Both the position numbers and the translations under genes were made by a program. Source: Diplonema papillatum (lineage: Eukaryota > Euglenozoa > Diplonemea > Diplonemida > Diplonemidae). Taken from it: DNA of 64,000 nt. The stretch covers positions 310,001-374,000 of the forward strand of contig JAPJBO010000007.1 of assembly GCA_030068145.1 (NCBI GenBank). The letters run 5' to 3'. Numbering within the stretch: the stretch's first letter is position 1; each line of letters starts with the position of its first letter. The notes under the pieces are model-generated. The model was given only the letters and a program-made list of their open reading frames with translations. It ran no database searches and was not told the origin of the DNA. Shown here piece after piece: positions 1-11,834 of this stretch.

Positions 1-334
1 AACGTTACACCCAGGGGTGCTTCCCCCGCTTTCTCTATCCTTTCCTTGGGCGCGTGGCCGTACTTGTTTTGCGGGGCACTGAACATCTTCGACGCCCCGT
101 TCACTAGCTTTAGAGCACGGCTTTGCCCATAGTTTCCTTTTGATCTATCCCCGCTCCTCCCAAAGTGGCACCGACGACAAAGCATCGGGGGGGGGGGGTT
201 GGGGGCAACACGACGTATACGTACAGCCCGCCAGATGGTAGAACAGACAAGCGCTGGGGAGGTTCAACACCAAGAGACCGGCTTGTCCCCGGCCCCCAAC
301 CCGGAACCGATGGCAGCCGCCCAATCAACATCAA
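1..334. other. No gene recognised
   Basis: I see no coding or RNA gene here. A poly-G run lies near 187-199. The last 12 bases before the next feature (323-334) match the bases that follow it, consistent with a target-site duplication. Confidence 0.5.
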
Positions 335-514
335 TGAGCCGGTCCATCCCCTCTTGATAGACCGTGATAGACCGAAGAATACAGCACCGGGCAATTCGAT
401 GCAGCTCTAGGGACAAGCGGTGGACCTGATAGACCGTGGTGGACCGTGATTCACGGTGATAAACAGCGGCAGGCACTTCGATGCAGTTTCAAGAGATAGG
501 GACGGACCGGCTCA
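335..514. mobile_element. 180-bp TIR element (MITE), copy 1
   Basis: The 180-bp unit begins TGAGCCGGTCC and ends with its reverse complement GGACCGGCTCA. A copy of the same length, nearly identical throughout, lies at 29774-29953. The flanks match: AATCAACAT followed by CAA on the left, AATCAACAT followed by ACAA on the right, which looks like a duplication of 9 or more bases. Short TIRs, 180-bp length, no coding capacity and a roughly 9-bp duplication fit a Mutator-like MITE. That assignment is inference; the TIRs and the copy are seen directly. Confidence 0.75.
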
Positions 515-2998
515 ATCAACATACAAGTGAGTGGTGAGTAGTTCAAGCTACCACTACGCTACACCGAAAGGTAGAGTCGTGCTTGTGCCCCCCACCGACA
601 GATTAACCGCGATCTTCGCGGCTCAAACCAACGCTCGACGGAACGGGAAGCTAAGGGCTTCGTGCGCAGAGTGTCTCCCTCCGTTTTCCCCGTTCGCTTC
701 AAAACGAGTGGTTTCGCCGCGAAGTTCACGTTGCCATCTGGTCGTCCTCAACGTCGTCGCAGTCAAGGAAAGAAACAGTTTCACACCAAAAATAAAAAAG
801 GACTCGAAGGACTCCCCCAAAGGAGGACCGACTCGAGGAATATTCGAAGGTGGTGTTTCTCTGCCAAAATAAATATACAACCCGTAACCACATAGCCCTT
901 TCTTGCTCTAAGAGAACCCATTCATGAACGGTCACACGGAGACCCTAAAACCCCGGAATTTCAAGCGAACTTTAACTCTAAAATAATCTCTAAGCGAACT
1001 TACACTCTAGCCAATCAGAGATATCCCGTTCTGTACGCCCATACGTGCCGATAAACGAGATCGTCGAAGAGCTTTTTCTTTGGAACACCATACCACGCCG
1101 TGGACATGTCAGTACAAAAAGGAAAGTTGGCAGCGTAAAGATACAAAACAGGTTCTTCGCACACACACGGTACATCATACTACATCTGTACTGACGGGAA
1201 CATTTCCGGAACAACGGTTGCACATGAAAGAGAAAACGAAGCCAACAAAAAAGTGCTAATACCTCAGAGAGGTTTATACCCTGTACACGCGAAGAACAAG
1301 AAACCTTTGTCTTCATCATTTTCATCACCTTTGGTCAGTTGATGCTGATCGTCCGTTGCTTCGTTTTATCAGTGCAAGCCCCAACTCCGGAAATGTTCGT
1401 TGGGGGCAAACCGAAATCCCGAGCTCTATTGGCAACCGGAGGCTCCACGGACTCACGATCACGGAACGTAAGGGGGGTACAGAACACAGAAGGCAAACCA
1501 GACAGGAATCATTCAGGCGACCATCATGAAAACCCGTCGTGTGCCGCAACAGGACGGGTCCAACGAAACACAAGAACGCGCAAACGCTTGTTACAGCTAC
1601 GGCGTACCTCCAACCACAGAAGAGTGGAGTAAAAAGATGTACCACTCGATTTCGGATGCGGATCTCCACAGATCTGCGCGGATTTCTCCTTTATTCACGC
1701 CCGAGCAGTACATTGCGCAGCGTAGCGCAGGCCCTGCCAGTCATCAAACAAAAGTTAGCTTCAGCTTCCGAGAGACTGGAGTTCGCCGTACGCAAAACGA
1801 AGTCAAAATCTTTACAAGCTCGCAAGGTTTGCCCTCCCAGGTGCGCGCCGTTTTTTTTCTTTTCGAGACATTGCAATGTGTTCCAACAAAAAAAAATGTA
1901 AGCCTGAGCAATGAGCGAACCAACACCAAACTGAAGATCATGTCACCGTCACAGTTTACATGTCCGTGCTTCACATGGAGATCCCTAACTCAAGACATAC
2001 CAGGAAAAAGAAGAAGAACAACCTGAAGAGAGGGCCGAAACTGGGCCTGCTCAAAAAAGAAATTGTGGATGCATCAACGCAACAGTTTTTGAAAGGATAG
2101 CGAAAGAGCGATGGCATATTTTTTGGCAGTTCCTGTCACAAAGAGATAGGCGCCCTGCTCAACCAATCCCGGATTCTCAAGCGACTCTTTACTTTTTAGG
2201 AGAAGGGAGGGGGGGAGGGTACATTTTGACGCACCAGTTGAAAGAAAACCGAGAAGAAGCGAATCCTCGCCCACTCTTTTCCCCCGTACCCGCTGTTTTT
2301 TTCCCTCCCTCTCCTGTTGAAAAGACGGATAATCAATCATCTCCTCTCTTGCGGAACGTCGTCGGTGGTCTGTTTGTTGAGTGCCATCAACCTCTGCACA
2401 AAAGATCTGTGTGGGGAGCGCATCTCGCCATTCCTCCATCATCAGCTTCTGCGGAGTTCTGCACGGTTGGTCTGCAAGACAAAACGTTGAGCATCGACGC
2501 AAAAAAGTAGCAAGGTTCCGTAGCACAGATTCATGCGGGGTTCAATGCAAAACTACGTCCCGTTCGCTCTCCCTTGCCCAGTGTGTTGTCTGCAGACGTC
2601 TGCGTCTGCGCCGCAGGGTCAAAGTCAGCCTGCAGGTCAGCCTGCTCGGGTATCCTTCGTGTGGACGTGCAGACCTGAGGATTAAAGAAGGCCAAGCACA
2701 GCGGCTTCAAATTCTGGGGTGAAAGAGCGCTTGTGCACATGCGTCTTCGCCGTGCATGGCGCCGAAAGGGTCCCTCACTTTGCGACCGCTCAGAAGGCAA
2801 GGCCGAGACTTGACACTGATCGTCATCAACCAACTGTCTGACAGCCAGCCATGTCGGATTGGACTGACAGACGATTTTCGGAAGCCTGCGTCTGCAGGCA
2901 ACACTGCCCTGGCTCCCCCTTCCCCATCCCCCTAGAACCGCATCGATTCACCGGACGCTGTGGTCTGCCCCCCCTCCCCGGTGAAGTGCAGCCTCAGA
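515..2998. other. Intergenic, no gene recognised
   Basis: Short open frames are scattered here but none has a recognisable domain, a homologue in the window or the GC-rich codon pattern of the real genes. A dispersed repeat lies at 871-985. Around 2165-2225 there is a G-rich run. Confidence 0.5.
871..985. repeat. Dispersed repeat family B, copy 1 (partial)
   Basis: The segment contains ACAACCCGTAACCA and AAAACCCCGGAAT about 75 bases apart and matches 4294-4402 and 43764-43856 nearly base for base. The other two copies extend about 40 bases further upstream (from 4256 and 43728), so this copy is truncated. Nature of the element unknown. Confidence 0.7.
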
Positions 2999-3127
2999 GA
3001 AGCTGGAGTTTAGGACAGTCACACCTAAAGGCGGGTGTGCTACAACCAAATCGCGTGTGGATGCGCACCCCGAAAAGCGGGTATGACACCTGCCCGCAGT
3101 TTCAACTCCAACTTTAATTCCAGCTTC
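2999..3127. mobile_element. Short TIR element, copy A
   Basis: The 129-bp unit starts GAAGCTGGAGTTTA and ends with the near-inverse ACTCCA..CAGCTTC, with internal inverted CACACC/GGTGTG-type motifs. A diverged copy of 118 bp with the same ends lies at 39374-39491. I found no clear target-site duplication. Probably a MITE. Confidence 0.5.
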
Positions 3128-3869
3128 CGACGTGCAAGCACTAAACGAGGATCTTCCCAATTAACAAAGACCCAAACATTTAACAAGCCTCTTTACCCCA
3201 TTTCAGTTCCTTCTGGCCTTCGTTTTGCGATGTCTGCTACCGCGACGACAATAACGTGTGGTACGGCTTTTGTTGATGGGGAACCACCCGGCATCGTATG
3301 GGACTTTTCGTTTTTTCGGTTGTCGTCGCCGATTTCTCTTTTTAGAGTGAATGTTCTGACAATGGGGGTTCTAAACCTAAACGTCTCCGGCAACACAAAG
3401 TCTTTAGTGGCGAGGAGATGGTGTGTGCGTGTGTGTGTGTGTGTGGGCAACCGGACGTCAGCAGCCAGAGAACGCAGCGCGCGTGCCAAAAGCTAGCGCT
3501 GCTTCACAGCTCACCTGTCAAACTAGCCGGTTCCGAAGGAGCGGAAACGGACTGATTCGTCCAGCCGTCTCCTCGCGCAAAGGAGGTCATCTCCTCGCAT
3601 GTTGTCTCCCGTGAACGACTGGGCAACGATTGGGCTGGGCTTCACCTTCACCCTTTGTGGCGTGACCTCACCATGCAGTGATGCACAGGTCCGTTAGAAG
3701 TACAAAACGGGCTCTAAGGCCAACAAACCTTCCAGATTGTTCAGCGGCTCAATCAAACGAAACTCATGTGCTGGCAACTGTCGGGAGCGTCATCTACGTT
3801 TCAGGAACTTCATCGTGTGCACTCAATTTTCTTCGTTCGGATAGTATGTCTACGGCCTACCTACCTAGG

Positions 3870-4036
3870 GAACGTGTCAGTTAGACTTTAGCGGACAAAG
3901 TCCGGCATGGGAAGGGGGGGTCTCGGGCCTTATTTTTTATTTGCCGTGCCGCCATATGTCCGCCACCGGGATCAAAAAGGGGGGGGGCGAGGGGCGTCGG
4001 CCACAGTGGCCTTTAGGATAAAGCCATGGTTTGCCA
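3870..4036. repeat. Shorter copy of the 15580-16094 TIR element
   Basis: It starts GAACGTGTCAGTTAG like the element at 15580 and matches it to about 3945, then continues with sequence matching 15903-16005. It therefore lacks the 250-base segment 15650-15902 and the right-hand TIR. Confidence 0.65.
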
Positions 4037-4255
4037 AACCTGCAAATATACCCAAAACAAACCACATGTTCAGGCGGAAACAACCCGCACCACGTGAAGT
4101 GTCACGAAACCCAAGCACTACTCTACGCGAAAATACATAAAAACGCGGACAACAGACCGGTACGGGCTACAAGGCAACCCCCTGCTCAACTTGTAGAACG
4201 TGGGGGGGCCCAAGACTACACTCCACGAAGGAATGTACTTGGTGTCGGTCACACA

Positions 4256-4402
4256 CAGGCCCGGACATGGTTAGCCATAACCCATAACGAAAGCGTGCAC
4301 CAAATATACAACCCGTAACCATATAGCCCTTTCTTGCTCTAAGAGAACCCGGTCACACGGAGACCCTAAAACCCCGGAATCTGAAGCGAACTTTAACTCT
4401 AA
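4256..4402. repeat. Dispersed repeat family B, copy 2
   Basis: It matches 43728-43856 from GGACATGG through AAAACCCCGGAATC, and 871-985 over its second half. Relative to the other two copies it has a small internal deletion after AAGAGAACCC. Confidence 0.7.
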
Positions 4403-5950
4403 AAGGACATAACGTCGCCAGCTGTATGTGGGGTTCGTGAATCATGCCGAAGCCACAAACGAACGGTCAGCACAAGTCGAAGAACCTTGGCGAACATGGC
4501 TAGTATTCCGGTCTACCTGCAGCCCTCTATCACGCACGGTCCGAGTGTCCGTTCGCAGAAACCCTCCATTCACTGCCGAACCTGTCAGGCCTCTCCACGA
4601 AGCTGTTGTACTGGCCTCTCAAGAAGTGTAAGGTTATGAGCCGAACCATAAATACACAGGACGACATACCCCCCACCCACTCCCGCGCCCTACACGCAGA
4701 TAGCAGTCCTCCCCTCCAAAAAAAACACCTGGAACAACGCCAAATAAAGAGGCCCGACGCCCGTACTGCTTGCGACGCACGACACTTGACTCAGGACAGG
4801 ATGCTACACCGCGTCTGAGGCGCGCCGTAGCGAAGAAGACCTTTTTGATTGCGTCCGAGGAGAGCCGCACGACGGTGGGGTTCCCCTCACCATTCCCGAG
4901 AGAACTTCCGAGCTCCTTGTAAGGAAGAGGGAGTGAACAGCTGTGGGGGAAAAGGTTGTTCCATCTTCCTCTTTTTCTCGCCTCTCTCCTCCTCCGGGCA
5001 ATCCCGTACTGAAAAAGCTTCCAGTCGGGCTGTTTGAATCGTCTGCCTGCCCCTTGAACGCCGCCGTTGTCCCTGCTGTCTGGTTCTTCATCCTCGTGGC
5101 TCTCGTCTTCGTTCGCTACACGTTGTTCCACTCTCGCAAGCCACAGTGTGTGGGGGCTCACTAACAGGCCCCAGCACCTTGTCTGCATCCAGCGTGTCAC
5201 TTCACCGAACTGCACGCTGGTTGCAATCTTCTTCCTTCCGAGGACCGCTTTGAGGGCAGGAGAAGCCGAGCAGAAAAAAAGAAAGCCAACACCCCCCGCC
5301 CTCTCCACCCCCCGTACACACGACACACACCCCACCCTGCAAAAGAATTATATAATTTCTTTTTCTCCTTTCCTTTTTGCTCCTCTTACGTACGGGGGGT
5401 GGTGAAAAGTATTTTTGTTCCGGTCTTCCCTGTCTTTCCGTTCATCGGGTTCTCTTGTTTTTTTATTTTTTCTTCTGCAAAAATATAAAGTGGTGGTGGT
5501 AGGAGGGGCGCCTGACCCGCGCCTCCTTTCCCCGTCGGCAATCGCGCCGGGGTTTCGCTTGCACGCCCCGCCCGCCTGCGGGAGGGCGGTGAGGAGGGAC
5601 GCTCAGCCGGCCCCCTTATTCCCCTGGAACTGCATTGAATTGCTTGCTGCCGTGTGTCCCAGTCTAGTCTAGTGTGTACCGCAGGCTAGCACAGGCTACC
5701 ACAGGCTATCAACAGTCTGTCAGCAGGGGGTAGACCCGGCTCAGGGACACGCCCCCCTCCCGGCGTTGGCCCGTGTTTGCCCCCAGTTTCCGCGGGCCTT
5801 CGCGAACGCTCCCGGTTGCTGCCTCCGACACTGGACGGAGGAAGGGGGGGGTGTGGGGGTGACAGAGGGAGTCGATCTCCTGCACTTTCCACGCCCCCCT
5901 CCCCGGCCCCCTGTCGGGTGTCTCCGCGGGCAGCGCCGCGTGACGGGGGA

Positions 5951-8900
5951 ATGAGCGGGATGATCGACAGCCGCAAGCGGGCGCCGGCGACAGGGCTGAC
6001 GCGGGTTGTGCGGCAGCGGGGCGACGTGCGGTCCCCCGTGAAGACCGCCAGCAGTTCACCGGGGTTTGGAGACCTGGACGACGCGCACCTGCTGACGGAG
6101 GAGATGCTGGTGCTCTCGCCGACGGGCCGCCTCCCGAACGCCGGCACCTACCACCGCGCGACCACAGCGAGCAACCTCAACAAGACCGCCGTCCACCAGT
6201 CGTCGCTCTACCGGCAGCAGTCGTCCCCCGACGACCTCAAGCAGCGCCCGTTCACCACTCCCAGCCGCCCCGGCGAGATCAAACGCGACCCCACCACCCC
6301 CACCCGGACCGTCCGTCCCTACCGCCCAAGCACCGGCGGCGTCGAACGAGTCGCCTCACCGGAGACCCCGACCATGCTTTCAGTCATCCCCGCGGAACCC
6401 ACTGCCTCCGGTGGCGAATTCATGGCTGAGCACGTCGAAGAGTGCCCTATCGAACCGATCCACTGGGTCGAGGATCCCCAGCCCGCCGCGCACCCGAAGC
6501 GCGAGCCCGCGCACGGCGGCGGCAGGGGCGACCGCCCCCCGGGCAAGGAAGGCGCGGATCTTCCTCTCCCCAAAAAACTGCGGGCTCCGAAGGACGGCAA
6601 AGGGGGTGCGACGTCGCGCGGCGGCGAAGGCGGCAAGCCCGGGCCGGCTCGGGCCGCGCCGAAGCCGGCCGCGAATTTCGCCTCCCGGCAGAATTCCGGC
6701 TCCTTCGACAGGCCCGCGCCCCACCACGGCAGGGCCGCCCAGGGGGTCCCGTCTGCCCACAGCGGCGGGACGGTGAACGGGGTGAACGGGGGCCAGCCGG
6801 CAGCGTCGGTAGTGGCGCAGTGCCGGCGGATGTCGTCGGATCCCCACGGGCAGAGCAGCCAGCCCGCTCAGGCGGCGGGCCTGCAGAAGGGCGGTGCGCG
6901 GGGCGTGAGCGGGAAGAAGCACGGGCAGCGGTCGCGGTCCGGCCCAGGCAGGCGGTCGAAGGACACCAGCAGCGACCCGAACCCCGCCCCCACCCCCACT
7001 CCAGCGGATGGCAACGGGACCCAAGGTGAGCCTGCTGCCCGGAATCCGGCTGAGGATGGCGGGGTGAAGTCGACGGCGGCGAGCCAGCCGAACGCGGCGG
7101 CGGGCGCGTGCGTGTCGAGGGCCGGCGGAACCGGCAATGGCACCAGCGGCGGAGCCGAGTGCGACGCGAAGGCCGCCCAGCAGCAGGCGCGCTCGGCGGC
7201 GGCCGGCAAGGGCGAGCGCGGCCCCGGGAACCACCCGGCCGACGCCTGCCGCAGCGGCAGCAGCGGCGGCGGCGCCGCCGCCGCCCAGCAGCTGCGATCA
7301 CCGCCGGCGGCCGCAAGCCAGCAGCAGCCCCACCACCAGCAGCCCCACCAGCAGGAGCCCCATCAGCAGCCACACCAGCAGCAGCCCCAGCAGCAGCCCA
7401 ACCAGCAGCCACACCAGCAGCCACACCAGCAGCAGCCCCACCACCAGCAGCCCCACCAGCAGCCACACCAGCAGCCACACCAGCAGCCACACCAGCAGCA
7501 GCCCCAGCAGCAGCCTCACCAGCAGCCACACCAGCAGCCCCATCAGCAGCCACACCAGCCGCCCCACCAGCAGCCCCACCAGCAGCCACACCAGCAGCCA
7601 CACCAGCAGCCCCACCAGCAGCCCCACCACCGGCCGCCGCCCGGCGACAAGCGGCGGGGCACGAAGCCGCCGCCCCTGCAGCACCCGGACGCTGCGGCCG
7701 GACCGGAGCCCGGCGCGTCGCCGCCGAAGCCGTCGCACTCGCCGACCATACAGCCGGCCAGGCCCGAGCCGACGGCCAGCGATGCCGACTTGGCTGCGGG
7801 GCTTCTGGGACAGGACGGCTCCAAAGTGCGCACGGGGTCGAAGACTCTGGTGGGCACCGGGTCGTACGCTTGCGTTTACAAGGGTTTGCACGAAGGGACG
7901 AACCAGATAATCGCCATCAAAGAGGTGCAGCTGACCGGCGAGTCTGCCGGTCGGGTGAAGCTCATCAAAAAGGAGATCCAGCTCATGAAGCGCCTCAACC
8001 ACCCCAACATTGTCCGGTATGGCGTTGCGCTTGTGTATCAAATCCACTTACTTTGAGGCGCATGTCTCGCGCAGCGCTGTTTGCACACACATCCGAAGGG
8101 TTTCTTTTGGCACTTACGCTCTGCCTACTTCGTCGCAAATGAGGACACATCGACACCAGTTGAGTTGGTGGAAGTGTGTACGACTCCCGCCCCTTCTCGC
8201 TTCGAGAAACAGCAAGTGTTTGCCTTTGCAATAAGCGACGTGGGAGATTCTCGTCAACAATCGCGCGTCCGGTCCAGAAAAAAGGCACATTGCAACAATG
8301 CGGGCGACCCCAGAGTCAGCATCGTAACGTGTGCTTCCCCTGCATACCCACATGCACAGCACTGCACCTTGCCAAAATCTGTCTGCTCCCCTTCCTTCTG
8401 CCAGAACACTAAGCTTTACCCCCTCCTTTTGGCATCATCGGCCCATATCTTACCAAACACCTTTTTGCAGGTATCTGGGCGCCGAGCGTGTCAACACGCA
8501 GCTTCACATCTACCTTGAGTACGTTACCGGGGGCTCGATGGCGGCTCTGGTGAGAGAGTACGGGCCCATGACGGAGGACATGACTCGGAAGTACAGCCGG
8601 CAAATCCTAGAGGGCCTGCACTATCTGCATCAGAACAAGATCGCGCACCGGGATATCAAAGGTATTGATGCGAACCATCCCCGTTCTCCCTTTTTGTTTT
8701 AGTTCTTACAACACAGCGGGTGGCCCACAATGCATCGCGAAAGCTAAAAAGACGTGGGCAGCAGTCAGTTAAGAGACTGACAGGTAATCCCCTGATGCAG
8801 CTGTTGTACGGAATTGCCTACATATACTCCAGCTGCGCGCGCCTTCTTTGTGAAGGTTGCTGCTGCGGCCGCCAGGGTGGTAGCTGTGTCAGGTCAAGTG

Positions 8901-10730
8901 GCGAGAGGAGGGCACGCCTAAGCTCGTACCGGTCTGCCTTGATGTTAAACTCACACTAAGCTGAAACTACTACTACTACTACTACTTACAAACTTGCGGG
9001 TGGCCTACAATGCATCGTGAATTTCTTCAACCGCCTGCAACATTGTTTGGCGCCGCGACTCCAGTTTTTGCTCTCACGCTTCCGAAGAGAACTCCACTTC
9101 GGCCTTCAATGTTCTCCATTGAATATTCGCTACTGCAACCAAGCCTCGATGGAGCGTCAACCACGCTCCATCGAGGCTCACGCCAACGACTTCGCGGCGT
9201 GGACCACGCACTCCTACGCACGCCTGGCTTTGTGATACCAGTACGCGGCCAACTATGGGTGGATAGCTTGAGCATCATCCATTTTCGGGACCGGTGCATT
9301 TGGCAGGGTGATTTGTTACACTCTCAGCATCTACATAATCTACAGGCGACAACCTTCTGGTAGGCGCCGACGGAGCCGTGAAGCTCGCCGATTTCGGAAC
9401 GTCGAAGGAACTGCGCACGCTGGCCGCCACTGTGACAGGTATCCGTCGAATTCCCGCCGGCCGCCTCGCTCTCTTTTTTTACATATGCGCCAGCTTGAAA
9501 GGAAATGCTCGACGATGCTGCCCGGCAAAGAACAGAAGGGATCCCAAGTGCTGTAACTACCGAACCACGTGTTGAACGGACGTGAGGTCATGCGGGTCTA
9601 CCCCGACACGACAAATCACACAAACAAAACAGGTCAAAGTCCTGAGTGAGAAAGCAACACACGATGGTGTAAGCGAAGAACAAATCCCGTGGTAAGGGTT
9701 GTCCTGATTTGCCTGCAAATGACTCCGTAGGTGCTCAGATTTGTAAGAGGATAGCTGATGCGACGAAGACAAACTGCCTTTGAGCAGGTGCGAACAGAGC
9801 AGTTTTCAACTTCTCTCTGTGAACGTGTGCTCCCGAGGGGCTGGCACCTGTTTCGACAGAAGAACTAGTGTCATTGGTTACTCAAAAGCGTAGACAAGAT
9901 TGATGTATGGTCATCCTGAAAACCGCAGACAGTCGGAAAGGTGCAAGGCGGATTGACCGGCGCCAGGAGCATTGGATCACTCCGCATTGCACAATCCGGT
10001 CGTAACACGTTTTGGGTTGGGATCGTTTCTCCTCCTCTATTCTCCGTCGAAAGAAAGCACCGGACTGCCCTTGAGCTTTGCATCTGTCCATCAATCCCTC
10101 TGTTATGCTAACACGGCAGGGAACATTTGACCGGACCTCTTGAATTTCACGATTGCGAGAGTCGGAAATCCGAACATAACCCAGAACAGGCCCGCCTTCC
10201 AACATCTTCTTCTAAGAAGAGTTGATGCTAGCATCAATCATACATGAGCATGAGAGGCAGTGTTCTGCCTAAACATAAAACTGAGACATTTCCCCCGTTT
10301 CGTGAGAAAAAGCGGAGAACATAAATGCACCATTTTTGCTCTCTTTTTTGGCAAGAGCTGCTGATTCAATTATTCCCACGCACAGGAACTGCGTGGTTCA
10401 TGGCCCCAGAGGTGATCAAGGGGACCGGTCACGGCCTAGAAAGCGACATCTGGAGCTTTGGTTGCACGGTATGCTGTTCAAACAAATTGTCGAAAACTAA
10501 CAAGCAACATAATAAAGCAACGTTACACATTCTTCTGCTAAGCCGGTCCACCCGCACTCCAGCACGGTTACACAGTACACCACCAGGTCCATCCCCATCT
10601 CCTGGAGCTATACTTTGGTTCAACCCCCTACGGACGAAGGACATGCATTTATGTCGAAAAAGTTCGCCTGCCTTAGAAATACGGGGTAGCAGCGAGGCGA
10701 CCGGAGAGATGGTCCCTGCACTCCAACTCG

Positions 10731-10764
<34 letters not shown>

Positions 10765-11830
10765 TTTCAAGGTTTGCTCAAATGTTTTACATAAGCGCCA
10801 GCTTGGAAGGAAATGCTCAACAAAGCTGCCAGACAAAGAACTGAAGGCATCCCAGGTGCTGTAACTACCGAACCACGTGTTGAACGGACGTGAGTCATGC
10901 CGGTCTACCCCTACACGACAAGACACACAAACACAACAGGTCAAACGTTCTGAGTGAGAAAAACAACACACGGTGGTGTAAGCGAAGAACAAATCAGCTG
11001 TGCTTGTAATTGTATTACTCGATACCACAACCTTCAGGACGGGTTTTGGCCTAAATCTGGTCCAAAAATTGAACAGTACGGTTTCCTGAGTTTATGCCTA
11101 CTTTTCCCCAAGTTTGCGCCCAAGACTCGTGGCAAGAGTAAGTTCTCCAAGTTTGTGTTAGCACGCAGCCGGTACTCTGCATCGCCGGCGTGGTAGAAGA
11201 GACCTGCACACGGGTTTGCACTCTTCGCACGTGATGTTTGCTTTCGCGTCTTGTATTGTATTTGCCCCTCTACCTCTATATTTCCTCTTCAATCGGAGTC
11301 AAAGCAGCTACGTCGAGTATTTCTGTGACGCCCTTTCCTACGAGCCCCGGGTTCCCCGTAAGGGAGTCACCACTTAAAATGCCCCGCAGGTCATCGAGAT
11401 GCTGACGGGGAAGCCGCCGTTCGCGAAGTTCCAAAACCAGTTCGCGGCCATGCAGCACGTGGCGAGCCTGACCAGCATGGAGACGCACATCCCACCGACC
11501 GTCAGCGGCGACGCGCAAGGCTTTTTGCGCCGGTGCCTGCAGGTCACCCCGCAGGACCGCGCGACGACTGAGGCCCTCATCGCGGACGTGTGGTTCCTGT
11601 CCCACCCCGGCGACATGCCCGCCCTGGCCCCGTCGACCGCGGTCGCCATCCCGTCACCGGCAGACCCGGAGCCACTGCTGCCCGTCGGCACCGGGCTGCC
11701 CCCCGTCTCGTTCGGCCTGCAGTCGCCCCCGGAACGGGCGCTGGCCCCAGACGGTGCCAGCTCCGCTTCCAGTTCCACCGGCTCGGACCACAACTTCAAT
11801 CCCATGCTGAGCTACGTCGCGGATGCTTAG
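5951..11830 (+). CDS. MAPKKK-type (STE11/MEKK-like) serine/threonine protein kinase, five exons
   Basis: Exons 5951-8016, 8471-8661, 9346-9438, 10386-10468 and 11390-11830 join in phase to 957 codons plus stop, all on GT-AG introns. The kinase domain (from about residue 628) shows the P-loop GTGSYACVYKG, the lysine in IIAIKEV, catalytic loop HRDIKGDN (spanning the exon 2/3 join), ADFG, the activation/APE segment GTAWFMAPEV and [20 protein letters not shown]. The last two motifs and the GDN loop are typical of MAPK kinase kinases of the MEKK/ANP group, which phosphorylate MAP2Ks; the partners here are unknown. The N-terminal 620 residues are low complexity, basic and Pro/Ala/Gly-rich, with a Gln/His/Pro tract at about 456-560. 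The start is the first ATG of the open frame; upstream in-frame sequence has only non-ATG starts. The C-terminal tail after the domain is Pro/Ser-rich. Introns 3 and 4 carry copies of dispersed repeat A. Confidence 0.93.
7318..7632 (+). repeat. CAG/CAC-rich coding repeat (Gln-His-Pro tract)
   Basis: Inside kinase exon 1 this stretch is an irregular array of CAGCAGCCCCACCAG-like units coding for about 105 residues made of Gln, His and Pro, with repeats such as PHQQPHQQ. The frame stays open throughout and all units are multiples of three, so selection or mechanism has kept the frame. Likely length-polymorphic and intrinsically disordered. Confidence 0.9.
8701..9022. repeat. Two copies of dispersed repeat C around an (ACT)n tract (kinase intron 2)
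   Basis: Segments 8701-8770 and 8985-9022 share GCGGGTGGCC and ACAATGCATCG. The first continues into AAAAAGACGTGGGCAGCAG, matching family C at 23921 and 33023. Between them, ending at 8985, is an (ACT)n tract of about seven units. The arrangement could be an insertion with an (ACT)n tail bracketed by duplicated target. Confidence 0.5.
9142..9178. other. Perfect 16-bp hairpin in kinase intron 2
   Basis: Bases 9142-9157 (AGCCTCGATGGAGCGT) are the exact reverse complement of 9163-9178, with a 5-base loop. No known function; could form in the pre-mRNA. Confidence 0.8.
9480..9686. repeat. Dispersed repeat A, copy 1 (kinase intron 3)
   Basis: It runs from CGCCAGCTTG through AAGCGAAGAACAAATC and matches the copies at 10787, 14266 and 25244 at about 90% by eye. 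This copy lacks the last 60-70 bases present in the others. No TIRs or ORF seen. Confidence 0.8.
10202..10300. repeat. Dispersed repeat E, copy 1 (kinase intron 3)
   Basis: The core TTGATGCTAGCATCA is followed by CATGAGAGGCAG and TCTGCCTAAACA. The same order occurs at 24870-24945 and 60207-60275. It contains a short palindrome, TGATGCTAGCATCA. Confidence 0.6.
10731..10760. repeat. (CT)n microsatellite (kinase intron 4)
   Basis: About 30 bases of CT dinucleotides inside the intron. The preceding motif GAGAGATGGTCCCTGCACTC is repeated at 57836-57857, upstream of the CTL gene, where it again precedes a CT-rich run. Confidence 0.85.
10787..11322. repeat. Dispersed repeat A, copy 2, split by about 250 bases (kinase intron 4)
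   Basis: The 5' part (10787-10999) and the 3' part (about 11252-11322, ending ACGTCGAGTATTT) match the uninterrupted copies at 14266-14563 and 25244-25535. The intervening sequence (about 11000-11251) is absent from those copies and is probably a later insertion. The repeat ends 67 bases before the exon 5 acceptor. Confidence 0.75.
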
Positions 11831-11834
11831 TGAC

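Larger units (their letters stand above)
3128..5950. other. Intergenic and upstream region of the kinase gene
   Basis: No gene recognised. A (GT)n tract lies at 3422-3445. Two dispersed repeats are listed separately (3870-4036 and 4256-4402). From about 5340 the + strand becomes strongly pyrimidine-rich with poly-T runs, then GC-rich up to the kinase ATG; this could hold the promoter and 5' UTR but no specific motif can be named. Confidence 0.5.

Noticed and set aside
4634-5335. 233-codon minus-strand ORF upstream of the kinase
   Set aside because: Low-complexity Gly/Arg/Phe composition, no domain, and the + strand here is a plausible promoter/UTR. Not supported as a gene.
6319-7910. Several 100-380-codon ORFs overlapping kinase exon 1 on both strands
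   Set aside because: They are shadows of the GC-rich, repetitive coding sequence; only the + frame leading into the kinase domain is supported.
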